Below, piece by piece: positions 14,522 to 21,466 of a DNA stretch of 23,508 nt. Each line of letters opens with the position of its first letter. The stretch's first letter is position 1. This stretch comes from Clostridiales bacterium (GTDB lineage: Bacteria > Bacillota > Clostridia > Oscillospirales > Oscillospiraceae): assembly GCA_021205375.1 (NCBI GenBank), contig JAJPXR010000131.1, positions 1 through 23,508 of the forward strand, read 5' to 3'. The notes beneath the pieces were generated by a model. That model worked only from the letters and a program-made list of their open reading frames with translations, searched no databases and was not told the origin of the DNA. The translations under genes and the position numbers were made by a program.

Positions 14522-15640
14522 ATGGAATGGGAATATTTACAGCCAGTTACCATCCGCTTTGGCGCGGGCATCGTGAAAGACCTGAAAAGCGTCGCGGAAA
14601 GTCTGCACTGTAATCGTGGCCTGCTGGTCAGCGACCCCTTCTTTATGAAGAGCGGTCTGGCGGAGCAAATTGTCGCCGCCAGCGACGGCGCACTGGTGGG
14701 CATTTACAGCCAGGTCTCCCCCAACCCGGAGGTCACTGAGGTGGACGCCTGCGCCCAGCAGATCCGGGACAACAACATCGACTTCCTGGTTGCCCTGGGC
14801 GGCGGCAGCGCGCTGGACTGCGCCAAAGCCTCCGGCTCCGTCTGCTTCACCGAGGACTCCATCCGCAAGTACCACGGCACCGGCGTCCCCATGCCCCAGG
14901 AGCATCTGCCCCTGGTGGCCATCCCCACCACTGCCGGCACCGGCAGCGAGGTCACCTGCGTCTCCGTCCTCAGCGACAAGGCGCTGGGCAAGAAAGGCCC
15001 CATCAATTCCAATGCCTTTTACCCCGCCATCGCCCTCATTGACCCGGAGCTGACCTACACCCTGCCCCCCTACATGACCGCCAGCACCGGCATCGACGTG
15101 CTGTGCCACGCGGTGGAGGGCTTCTGGAGCAAGGGCCACCAGCCTATCTGCGACGCGCTGGCGCTGCACGCGGCAAAAATCGTCTTTGAGACCCTGCGTA
15201 CTGCCGTCAAGGAGCCGCAGAACCAGGAAGCCCGGTCCAAGATGGCCGAGGCGTCTGTTATCGCTGGGCTGGCCTTCACTCTGCCCAAGACCACCAGCTC
15301 CCACGCCTGCTCCTTCCCGCTGACCAACCTGCTGCACATCCCCCACGGCGAAGCCTGCGGCCTGACCCTGGACTATTTCGCCCGCATCAACGCCGACGCT
15401 CAGGACGGGCGCATCCACGCCTTTGCCCGCGACCTGGGCTTCAAGGATATGTACGACATGGCCGACGCCATTCATCAGCTCAAGGTGGACGTGGGCCTGC
15501 GCACCGACCTGAAGGAGTACAACCTGACCGACGAGCAGGTGGCCGACCTGGTCCGCATCAGCCGCCACCCCAACTTGTACAACAACCCGGTGGAGATCAC
15601 CGATGCCATGCTGGACGAGATGTACCAGTCTATGCGGTAA
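14522..15640 (+). CDS. Iron-containing alcohol dehydrogenase (possible sulfoacetaldehyde reductase, SqwF-like)
   Basis: The 372-residue protein is a group III, Fe-dependent alcohol dehydrogenase. The N-terminal half has the nucleotide-binding GGGS (93-96) and TTAGTGSEVT (136-145). The iron ligands are D192, H196 (GIDVLCHAVEG), H261 (TTSSHACSFPLTN) and H275 (IPHGEAC). Members reduce small aldehydes with NADH, and some are specific for charged ones such as phosphonoacetaldehyde or sulfoacetaldehyde. AGGAGG lies 10 bases upstream. Placed after the transketolase, it would reduce the two-carbon or three-carbon aldehyde left by ketol transfer; in the sulfo-transketolase pathway this is sulfoacetaldehyde going to isethionate. 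The family is certain, the substrate is not. Alternatives are lactaldehyde or glycolaldehyde. Confidence 0.92.
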   Translation: MEWEYLQPVTIRFGAGIVKDLKSVAESLHCNRGLLVSDPFFMKSGLAEQIVAASDGALVGIYSQVSPNPEVTEVDACAQQIRDNNIDFLVALGGGSALDCAKASGSVCFTEDSIRKYHGTGVPMPQEHLPLVAIPTTAGTGSEVTCVSVLSDKALGKKGPINSNAFYPAIALIDPELTYTLPPYMTASTGIDVLCHAVEGFWSKGHQPICDALALHAAKIVFETLRTAVKEPQNQEARSKMAEASVIAGLAFTLPKTTSSHACSFPLTNLLHIPHGEACGLTLDYFARINADAQDGRIHAFARDLGFKDMYDMADAIHQLKVDVGLRTDLKEYNLTDEQVADLVRISRHPNLYNNPVEITDAMLDEMYQSMR

Positions 15641-15683
15641 GCCATATTACAATTTCTGGGTTTCCCGGAGCATATTTGCTTCC

Positions 15684-15778
15684 ATTCCAACACTTTCGTT
15701 TATAAAGCTGCCCAATAGTCAAATCATTCATTGCCCTATTGGGCAGCTTCCTGCCAAATAGACCGAGCGTGTTGGAAT
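15684..15778 (+). repeat. Nested inverted repeats (95 bases)
   Basis: The outer arms are ATTCCAACAC (15684-15693) and GTGTTGGAAT (15769-15778). Inside, AAGCTGCCCAATAG (15705-15718) and CTATTGGGCAGCTT (15736-15749) form a perfect 14-base stem with a 17-base loop. A second near-copy, CTGCCAAATAG, is at 15751-15761. The next T-rich stretch begins at 15779, so it could terminate the upstream cluster; it could equally be a small palindromic mobile element or a binding site for a dimeric regulator. Confidence 0.65.
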
Positions 15779-15824
15779 TGTTTTTTCAATACTTTTTTAA
15801 CCAGTTTGCAAAAAGGGGAATTAT

Positions 15825-16922
15825 ATGAAAAGATTGTGCGCGTATCTGTTGGCAATAGCGCTGGTTTTCACAACCGTGACGCCGTTTTCAGCCCTTGCAG
15901 CGGAAAGCGTCGAAAGTGATGATGCGAACCAGTACGTCAACCTGGACGGTGAATGGAATTTCAAGCTGTACCGCACCTATAGCAGGATGTTCCAATACCT
16001 TCCGTACAACATGGTGGAGATCACATGGGAGGACAATGAAACTGCGCTGCTTCCCAGTGTCTCAGACTTTAGCACGTGGGAAACCGTGTCTATGCCCTAT
16101 GACGACATCACGACCGGCGGGCTCCTGCCCCTGGAGCGGGAAACTACGGAAGAGACAGAGAGCAGCGCGGCGGCTTCCGACACTGCCTCAGCGGAAAAGG
16201 CCGAGGCCCTGACCGAAAGTGATTATACCGCTGACAGTTGGGCCGCGATGCAGGCCGCGTTGGAGACTGCCAAGGCAGTCGCAGCCAACGATTCCGCCAC
16301 CCAGACGGAGGTGGATGAGGCCGCCGCCGCTTTGACCAGCGCCATTGACGCGCTGGAAGAGAAAGTCACCGTGCCCGCCGCCACGGAAATCACCTCCGCA
16401 GTGAATAAGGCCAACGGCATTAAACTCACTTGGGACACTGTGGACGGCGCCACTAGCTTCCAGGTCTATCGTAAAATCGGCAGTGGCAGTTGGAAGAAGG
16501 TCAAGACCACCTCCAGCACCTCCTGGACGGATACCGCAGCAACCAAGAACGGCACCAAGTATCAGTACAAGGTCTATGCGGTAAATGCTGTTGGCAAGAG
16601 CAAGGCTTCCGCCACCGAGACCATCTACCGTCTGACCGCCAAGAAGTTCACTCGTGCTAAAAACGTCAGCAGCAAGAAAATCAGCCTCAAGTGGACCCGG
16701 AACACCAAGGCCACCGGCTACATCATCGAGTATTCCACTTCCAGCGACTTCTCCGGCGCCAAGACTGTCACGGTCAAGGGCAACAAGAACGTTACCACCA
16801 CCTTGAAGAACCTGACCAAGGGCAAGAAGTACTACATCCGTATGCGGCCCTACAAGACCGACCGCAGCGTGACCTCTTATGCCGGCTGGAGCAAGGTCAA
16901 GACTGTGACCGTCAAAAAATAA
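15825..16922 (+). CDS. Secreted protein: GH2-like N-terminus joined to FIVAR and two Fn3 domains
   Basis: The 365-residue protein has a signal peptide (about 1-25, ending SALAA). Residues 35-97 (NLDGEWNFKLYR..., WETVSMPYDD) resemble the start of the sugar-binding domain of GH2 glycosidases. The rest of GH2 is absent; after a polar linker (about 104-125) come a FIVAR-type helical repeat (about 113-182; SDYTADSWAAMQAAL, TQTEVDEAAAAL) and two fibronectin type III domains (about 184-268 and 270-365). The C-terminal half is lysine-rich. There is no catalytic domain and no sortase signal. It looks like an internally deleted relative of a large secreted glycosidase, perhaps still binding sugars or the cell wall. 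GC content is lower than that of its upstream neighbours. AAGGGG precedes the ATG. Confidence 0.8.
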   Translation: MKRLCAYLLAIALVFTTVTPFSALAAESVESDDANQYVNLDGEWNFKLYRTYSRMFQYLPYNMVEITWEDNETALLPSVSDFSTWETVSMPYDDITTGGLLPLERETTEETESSAAASDTASAEKAEALTESDYTADSWAAMQAALETAKAVAANDSATQTEVDEAAAALTSAIDALEEKVTVPAATEITSAVNKANGIKLTWDTVDGATSFQVYRKIGSGSWKKVKTTSSTSWTDTAATKNGTKYQYKVYAVNAVGKSKASATETIYRLTAKKFTRAKNVSSKKISLKWTRNTKATGYIIEYSTSSDFSGAKTVTVKGNKNVTTTLKNLTKGKKYYIRMRPYKTDRSVTSYAGWSKVKTVTVKK

Positions 16923-16958
16923 AACCCCAACGTTAAAGGTTAAGATTCTCTAACAAAC

Positions 16959-17000
16959 AACCCCCTCTTGCCCGGCATAAGCCAGGTTCAAGAGGGGGTT
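16959..17000 (+). terminator. Bidirectional terminator between convergent genes
   Basis: AACCCCCTCTTG (16959-16970) and CAAGAGGGGGTT (16989-17000) form a perfect 12-base stem with a further GGC/GCC pair inside. CGTTTTGT follows on the plus strand and TTGTTTGTTAG on the minus strand, so it can serve both the secreted-protein gene and the converging lipoprotein gene. Confidence 0.85.
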
Positions 17001-17032
17001 CGTTTTGTATAACAGGACGTGGAAAGCGAACT

Positions 17033-18139
17033 TTATCCTGCGTAGGGCAGCATTTCAAAGTAGTCGTATTCGGAAACACCGTCGATGTACAGCGTGTAGG
17101 CGTCATCTTCGCCGTCTCCCCGCACATAGGTGATGCTGCCTTCCACGCCGGTGTCCTCCACCCGGAAATAGGCCGTTTCCTGGTTGTCTGTTCCCGTAAT
17201 GCGGATTTGGGTGCCAACAAAGAGCATGGTCTCCTGCCCGTCTATCGTCACTGGAACTTCATTCGACACGGTGATCAGGTGCCAGTCGCTGTCGTCCGTG
17301 GGAATTTCGTAGAAGTCGCTCGTGGCTTGTAGCGTTCCCGCGTCGTCGATGACGTAGTCCATAAAGGAATCATAGCTGCCCAGCACGTCCACATGGACCC
17401 GGAGGTTGAGCTGCTCCGCGCTCACCGTGGCGGATTGCAGGCTCACGTTCTCCAGCCGACTTTGCTCCACAAGTTCCCCGTCTGTGATTTCAAACAGGAA
17501 GGTGACGTAGTCGTCCGAGGCGTAATCCGCATCCAGCAGCACAAAGCTGCGGCCATCCGCAAGGCCCAGCAGGTAGGCGCTCCCCAGGCGGCCAAACTCA
17601 CCAATTTCCACCACCATATCGTCCAGGCACAGGGAAATGGAGACGTTCCCGTTCACCTCCGCTGTGTTGACCAGCACCTGGGCCGTCCCGGTGGACAGCT
17701 CCCACTCCATCGTCTCGTCAGGCGTCAGCTCTGTAGCCGTTGCCGCGGATGTCGGCTCCTCCAGCACCTGGACGGTGGTGGACTCCTCCGCCGTCTCCGG
17801 TTCCGCCGTGGATTCGTCGCCTGCGGTCCCCTCCTGCAGAATCTCATAGCTGACCGCGTTGACCTGGGGCGGTTCGCTGGTCATCATTTCTCCGTCATAC
17901 CAAATCTGGACCACATCCCCTTCGGACACCTCCAGCTCTATGGCGTCCGGGAAAATGGCGATCACCGCGCCAGAAGTGAGGACCTCTCCCTCCGTCACGT
18001 CGATCATCAGCTCGTGTTCCGAAACGCTGCTCACCGTCCCGGAAAGCGCGATATAATCCGCGTCGGTCTCGCTGCTGCCCCCGCAGCCGGACAGGAGGAA
18101 CAGCAGTACCATTGCCAGAAAAAGTGTGCTTTTTTTCAT
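17033..18139 (-). CDS. Two-domain lipoprotein with DUF3221-like N-terminal domain
   Basis: The start at 18139 gives 368 residues and a clean lipoprotein signal, MKKSTLFLAMVLLFLLSGCG, lipidated at C19; GGAGGTGG lies upstream. The open frame runs 54 bases further but that would add a polar tail before the signal. Residues about 27-105 (ALSGTVSSVSEHELMIDVTEG..., VVQIWYDGEMMTSEPPQVNAVSYEIL) look like the small beta-barrel of DUF3221 proteins. A threonine- and glutamate-rich linker (about 106-150) leads to a second, beta-rich domain with no family I recognize. It would be anchored on the outer membrane face and has no known function. It ends within 33 bases of the shared terminator and has its own promoter. 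Confidence 0.8.
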   Translation of the reverse strand: MKKSTLFLAMVLLFLLSGCGGSSETDADYIALSGTVSSVSEHELMIDVTEGEVLTSGAVIAIFPDAIELEVSEGDVVQIWYDGEMMTSEPPQVNAVSYEILQEGTAGDESTAEPETAEESTTVQVLEEPTSAATATELTPDETMEWELSTGTAQVLVNTAEVNGNVSISLCLDDMVVEIGEFGRLGSAYLLGLADGRSFVLLDADYASDDYVTFLFEITDGELVEQSRLENVSLQSATVSAEQLNLRVHVDVLGSYDSFMDYVIDDAGTLQATSDFYEIPTDDSDWHLITVSNEVPVTIDGQETMLFVGTQIRITGTDNQETAYFRVEDTGVEGSITYVRGDGEDDAYTLYIDGVSEYDYFEMLPYAG

Positions 18140-18183
18140 CGTATCCACCTCCACTGTTTTGATTGCACTCCTACAGTATCCAC

Positions 18184-18212
18184 ATGATACCATCTATCCT
18201 CTGGCCTGTCAA
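18184..18212 (-). promoter_or_regulatory. Promoter of the DUF3221-like lipoprotein gene
   Basis: On the minus strand there is TTGACA (18207-18212), 17 bases, then TATCAT (18184-18189), with TGG just before it as an extended -10. It lies back to back with the promoter of the hydrolase gene. Confidence 0.75.
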
Positions 18213-18234
18213 GGGGAAACCTGGCGGCTGCGGG

Positions 18235-18263
18235 TTGCATTTTGCCGCCGGACAGGGTAAAAT
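18235..18263 (+). promoter_or_regulatory. Promoter of the isochorismatase-like gene
   Basis: TTGCAT (18235-18240), 17 bases, TAAAAT (18258-18263). Transcription would begin near 18270, about 46 bases before the start codon. The two divergent promoters are only about 22 bases apart, so a shared regulator is possible. Confidence 0.6.
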
Positions 18264-18315
18264 AGATGTCAACTTGACAGACCATCCCACCCTATCAGAA
18301 AGGTTGGTACAGAGT

Positions 18316-18843
18316 ATGAACTATCTCATCCTTGTGGACGTACAGAACGATTTCGTGGACGGCGCGCTGGGCACCGCCGAGGCCCAGGAGATGCTGCCCC
18401 GCCTGGTCGAAAAGGTGCGGCAGTTTGACGGAACACTGCTGGTGACCAAGGACACCCACGGCGCGGATTACATGGACACCCAGGAAGGCAGAAATTTGCC
18501 CGTCCCCCACTGCATCAAGGGAACAGAGGGCTGGCAGTTGGCCCCTTCCCTGCTGGCCCTCCCCGCCGTCCGTAGGGCGAAGGTCTACGAAAAGCCCTGC
18601 TTCGGCAGCACCGCGCTGGCCGCGGACCTGGCGGCGCTGAACGCGAAAGGCGGCGTGGACGCCGTGGAACTGGTGGGGCTTTGCACGGACATTTGCGTGG
18701 TCTCCAACGCGCTGCTGCTCAAGGCTGCCATGCCGGAGGTCCCAGTGTCAGTGGACGCCACCTGCTGCGCGGGGGTCACCCCGGAAAAACACGATGCGGC
18801 GCTGAACGTCATGGAAAGCTGTCAGGTGGCCGTGAAACGGTAA
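18316..18843 (+). CDS. Isochorismatase/nicotinamidase-like cysteine hydrolase
   Basis: The 175-residue protein has the catalytic set of the cysteine hydrolase family: D8 (LVDVQNDFVDG), K93 (VYEKPCFGS) and C127 (GLCTDICVVSNALLLKA). The ending VSVDATCCAGVTPEKHDAAL matches the family. The start at 18316 is chosen because the longer frame (to 18163) runs through the promoter region and has no domain there. The Shine-Dalgarno AAAGG is weak and about 13 bases away. Family members cleave isochorismate, nicotinamide or other amides; the size and motifs suit a nicotinamidase-type amidohydrolase, but the metal-binding histidines of true nicotinamidases are not clear (the PHC segment at 64-66 is the only candidate). 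It stands alone. Confidence 0.9.
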   Translation: MNYLILVDVQNDFVDGALGTAEAQEMLPRLVEKVRQFDGTLLVTKDTHGADYMDTQEGRNLPVPHCIKGTEGWQLAPSLLALPAVRRAKVYEKPCFGSTALAADLAALNAKGGVDAVELVGLCTDICVVSNALLLKAAMPEVPVSVDATCCAGVTPEKHDAALNVMESCQVAVKR

Positions 18844-18906
18844 AAAATCCGTGAAAGCCACGGCTTAATAGTGACAAGTAACTATTTTGTCATGCGGCAG
18901 GCAGAG

Positions 18907-18937
18907 AACGGTGTGACCCGAAGGTCACGCCGTTTTT
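18907..18937 (+). terminator. Terminator after the isochorismatase-like gene
   Basis: AACGGTGTGACC (18907-18918), loop CGAA, GGTCACGCCGTT (18923-18934) with one G-T pair, then five T's. The recombinase remnant on the minus strand ends inside this stem, at 18925, so the terminator may mark the boundary of the inserted element. Confidence 0.8.
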
Positions 18938-20255
18938 CTGCTATTTGCAGGCCTTTCGTAGACGATAGGCTCTGCGATGGAGGGAATATCCACCTCATCG
19001 ACGAAGTTAAAGATGATCTGAATCTTCTGCTGACGCTTACCGCTGGATTTATCAGGGGCGTAGACGATGATCTTCTTGATATACTCATTTACAATCGTCG
19101 GAGTCAGCTCAGTCACATCTACATACTTCTCTGTTAAGGCGATAAACGCATCCATGTTGTCGTCCATTTTTTCTCTGGCTTCTACCCAATCTTCTGTGAC
19201 ACCAATCTCCAGCTTCAGATGTTCCTGTTCTGCCTCATAGTTGGCGGTCATCTTCTGGTATCGTTCCATACTAAGGTTTCCAAGAACATAGTATTCATAA
19301 AGCCGGGAGATAATGAGATCCAAATCGGAAAGCCGCTTTTGGGCCTGCTCCAACCGTTTCTTGTCTGCCCGGATACTTTTCTCCTGGGCGTCTCTGCTGC
19401 ATTGCAGCCATTCCTCCTGGAAGCTTTCCACATCCTGACGGATATAGTCATTGACCGCCTGAATACGCTCAAGAACAATCTCCCGCAGCACGTCCTCACG
19501 GATATAGTGTGCCGAACAAGTTCCCCGGCCGCTTTTGTAGTTGGCACATACATAGCGATCCTGCTTTCCATCAAAACTTTTGTAAGTACCAAAGTGTAAC
19601 TTGCTTCCGCAATCGGAGCAGAACAGACGCCCTGAGAATAACCCTTGCCGTTCCGCTTTTGTGAGGCGGCGTTTGTTTTTCCGCAGTTCCTGCACTCGGT
19701 CAAACTCCTCCTGAGATACAATTGCTTCTTGGGTATCAGGGATGAACACCATGTTTTCCGGTTCGTTGGGAATCCGCTTCTTCAGCTTATAGGACTTGGA
19801 ATAGGTTTTGAAATTGCAGGTGCAGCCTGTATATTCAATTCGCTCCAAAATGCCGACGACAGATTGATTTCCCCAGTGATACGGCCTTTCAGGCAATGGC
19901 TTTCCTTTTTGCTGTGCATAAAGTGCTTTGGTAGTCAGAACCTGATCGGCTTCCAAAATACGGGCGATGTGCTCCGGCCCCTTGCCATCAATAGAAAGGT
20001 CAAAAATTCGCTTGACTACTGGAGCGGAATCCTCATCAAGAATCCAGTGGTCTTTGTCTGCCGGGTCACAACGGTATCCATAGGGTGGTTTGCCAAGATG
20101 CTTGCCGCTGGTTCCTTTTTGCCGGAATACGACTCGCACCTTCTTACTGGTGTCCCTGGGATACCACTCGTTGAACAGATTTCTGATTGCGGAGAAGCCG
20201 TCTGCATCGCCACGCTCACTGTCTACCCCATCATTGACGGCAATAAAGCGCACAT
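18925..20255 (-). pseudogene. Large serine recombinase, C-terminal part only
   Basis: From about codon 286 of the long frame the protein is a large serine recombinase: VRFIAVNDGVDS and NEWYPRDTSKKVR (the end of the catalytic region), PPYGYRCDP...WILDEDSAPVVKRIF (the recombinase domain), a zinc ribbon (FCSDCGSKLHF...YVCANY...GTCSAHYI), a coiled-coil stretch and a DUF4368-like end (NEYIKKIIVYAPDK). The N-terminal resolvase domain with the nucleophilic serine is missing; Mob sequence stands in its place. It cannot be active as a recombinase. The frame is otherwise intact, which points to a recent deletion or recombination. The stop codon lies in the terminator stem at 18907-18937. Confidence 0.85.
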
Positions 20256-20956
20256 CAATCAACGCCTCAACGTCCTCGATTTTCATGGTCAGCTCACTCA
20301 GTTTTTCTTCCTGACCGGCGATTTCATCGGCGTTGTGGCGGATAGCCGAGTCCTGTTTGACCAGTGTTGTGACCTGACTTTTGATTTGCTCTCCCTGCCG
20401 CTGGATTTCCTGTTCCCGATGCGCGATCTGCTCTTTCTGTTTAGCCAGAATGAAATCCTGCTTCTCCAGATACTTGCGGCCTCCGTACTCCGGTTCTTCC
20501 TCCAGATGAAGCCCGTGCTTTTTGGCAATCTCGAACAGTAGGACACGACAGGCGGAATCGAAAACCATTTTCCGATTGTTATACCGCCCCGCTTTTTTAT
20601 CCGGTTCCGGCAACTCGAAGCCCAGTGCCTCCAGCGCCTTCTCCGGCTGGGGACAGACCTCGCCATATCGATTTTCACAGTCGAATACATGGCGCTCATG
20701 GATGTGGGGACTGTTCTCATCCAGATGGAGTGCCCAGTCCAACGTGTGGACATGGGAACCAAACCGTTTATCAATTTCCGAGATAAATTCCGTGACGATC
20801 TGCAAGAGGACTTCCGGTGGTGCGGTTCCGTTCCGTGTGTCGGTTCTTTGCGTTCCTGGCATTCTGCCCCTCCGCGAAGCTGTCATAGTGATGAGCATAA
20901 TAACGCTGCTCCACATCCTCGAACGATGACCTGTCCACAACGGCACCTGTTCCGTT
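20256..20956 (-). pseudogene. Mob/Pre-type relaxase remnant, frame-disrupted and fused
   Basis: Residues about 98-285 of the long frame are Mob-like: PEVLLQIVTEF, ALHLDENSPHIHERHVFDCENRYGEV (histidine-rich relaxase motif), NNRKMVFDSACR and a coiled-coil end. Upstream of about 20820 the Mob reading continues in another frame (VVDRSSFEDVEQRYYAHHYD, then SFAEGQNARNAKNRHTERNR), where homologues I recall have roughly 30 more residues before the PEVLL segment. This indicates a deletion that also shifts the frame. A TGA at 20957-20959 closes the frame upstream and no start is evident. Such relaxases nick DNA at the transfer origin of mobilizable elements. This copy should be inactive. Confidence 0.8.
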
Positions 20957-20990
20957 TCACGGTTCCGATTGACAAACACCGAAACGGTGA

Positions 20991-21152
20991 GAACAGGTGA
21001 GGAATCGTGTAAATGCTTCACGGCCTGGTAAATCACGAAAATGGAAACCCGATGCGGTTTGCCGTGAGCCTTTTCACGAATCTCACAAGGCTCTGTTCCA
21101 GGAGCTTGCAAAGCGGATGCTGGAGCAGGTCGGTGGGGAACCCGACCCGTGA
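20991..21152 (+). other. Short open segment, possible C-terminal gene remnant
   Basis: From 20991 to the stop at 21150-21152 there are 53 codons reading protein-like: KWKPDAVCREPFHESH, then KALFQELAKRMLEQVGGEPDP. A stop codon stands just upstream (20988-20990). GTG at 20997 is the only nearby start and has no good ribosome site. It could be the end of a broken gene from the mobile element or a small orphan frame. I do not recognize the family. Confidence 0.35.
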
Positions 21153-21190
21153 CAGTGATACAAAGCGGCGTGCCGGAATAGAAGCTGTCT

Positions 21191-21245
21191 CAAAACAAAA
21201 AATCGCCGCCGCAGTCTGCAAATATCGTGCAGGCTACGGCGGCGA
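21191..21245 (-). terminator. Terminator of the Mg2+ transport genes
   Basis: On the minus strand a long stem (21203-21245; arms TCGCCGCCG and CGGCGGCGA, continuing with AG/CT and CTGCA/TGCAG around one mismatch and a G-T pair) is followed by TTTTTTGTTTTG. This is a strong intrinsic terminator about 60 bases after the stop of the 49-residue gene. Confidence 0.88.
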
Positions 21246-21305
21246 ATTTACGAGTTTCCCTTGATTTGGTGCAGGGGACGGCGGTAAATGCGGAGCCGAC
21301 GAGGT

Positions 21306-21455
21306 TTATTTGCCTTTCGGCTTCATGCCCCAGAAAACCACATTCTCAATGATAACGATGGCTGTAACAACGCCCAGCGCAACCCAGAAGCCGGGGTTCA
21401 ATCCGCAAATTTCCTGTGTTCTGAACAAAGTATTCCAAAGATTCATCCAATTCAT
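21306..21455 (-). CDS. Small single-span membrane protein downstream of mgtA (MgtU-like candidate)
   Basis: A 49-residue frame, starting MNWMNLWNTLFRTQE, has one hydrophobic helix (about 23-43: FWVALGVVTAIVIIENVVFW) and a basic end, GMKPKGK. AAGGAGGT stands 5 bases before the ATG and overlaps the stop codon of the P-type ATPase, so translation is very likely coupled. The strong terminator follows. Small membrane partners of Mg2+ ATPases are known (MgtU and MgtR of Salmonella); equivalence to MgtU is an inference from position and shape, not from recognized sequence identity. It may stabilize or regulate the transporter. Confidence 0.82.
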   Translation of the reverse strand: MNWMNLWNTLFRTQEICGLNPGFWVALGVVTAIVIIENVVFWGMKPKGK

Positions 21456-21466
21456 GGCGCACCTCC

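Larger units (their letters stand above)
18925..21152 (-). mobile_element. Decayed mobilizable element (Mob-serine recombinase remnant)
   Basis: The segment holds pieces of two genes usual on Tn4451-like mobilizable transposons: a Mob/Pre-type relaxase and a large serine recombinase. They now form one open frame, 18925-21111 on the minus strand, of 728 codons, whose first 95 or so codons make no sense as protein. The segment is less GC-rich than the genes to its left. The recombinase lacks its catalytic domain, so the element should be immobile on its own. No clear attachment repeats were found by eye. The Mg2+ transport genes to the right share the lower GC and may have come with it. Confidence 0.7.

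Noticed and set aside
12591..14703. Long minus-strand frames opposite the transketolase genes
   Set aside because: They are shadows of the strongly conserved transketolase subunits, with no domain of their own.
12112..15640. An ordinary pentose phosphate pathway operon (rpiB-tkt)
   Set aside because: Not fully excluded, but the altered isomerase site, the dedicated dehydrogenase and the leading permease fit a specialized route better.
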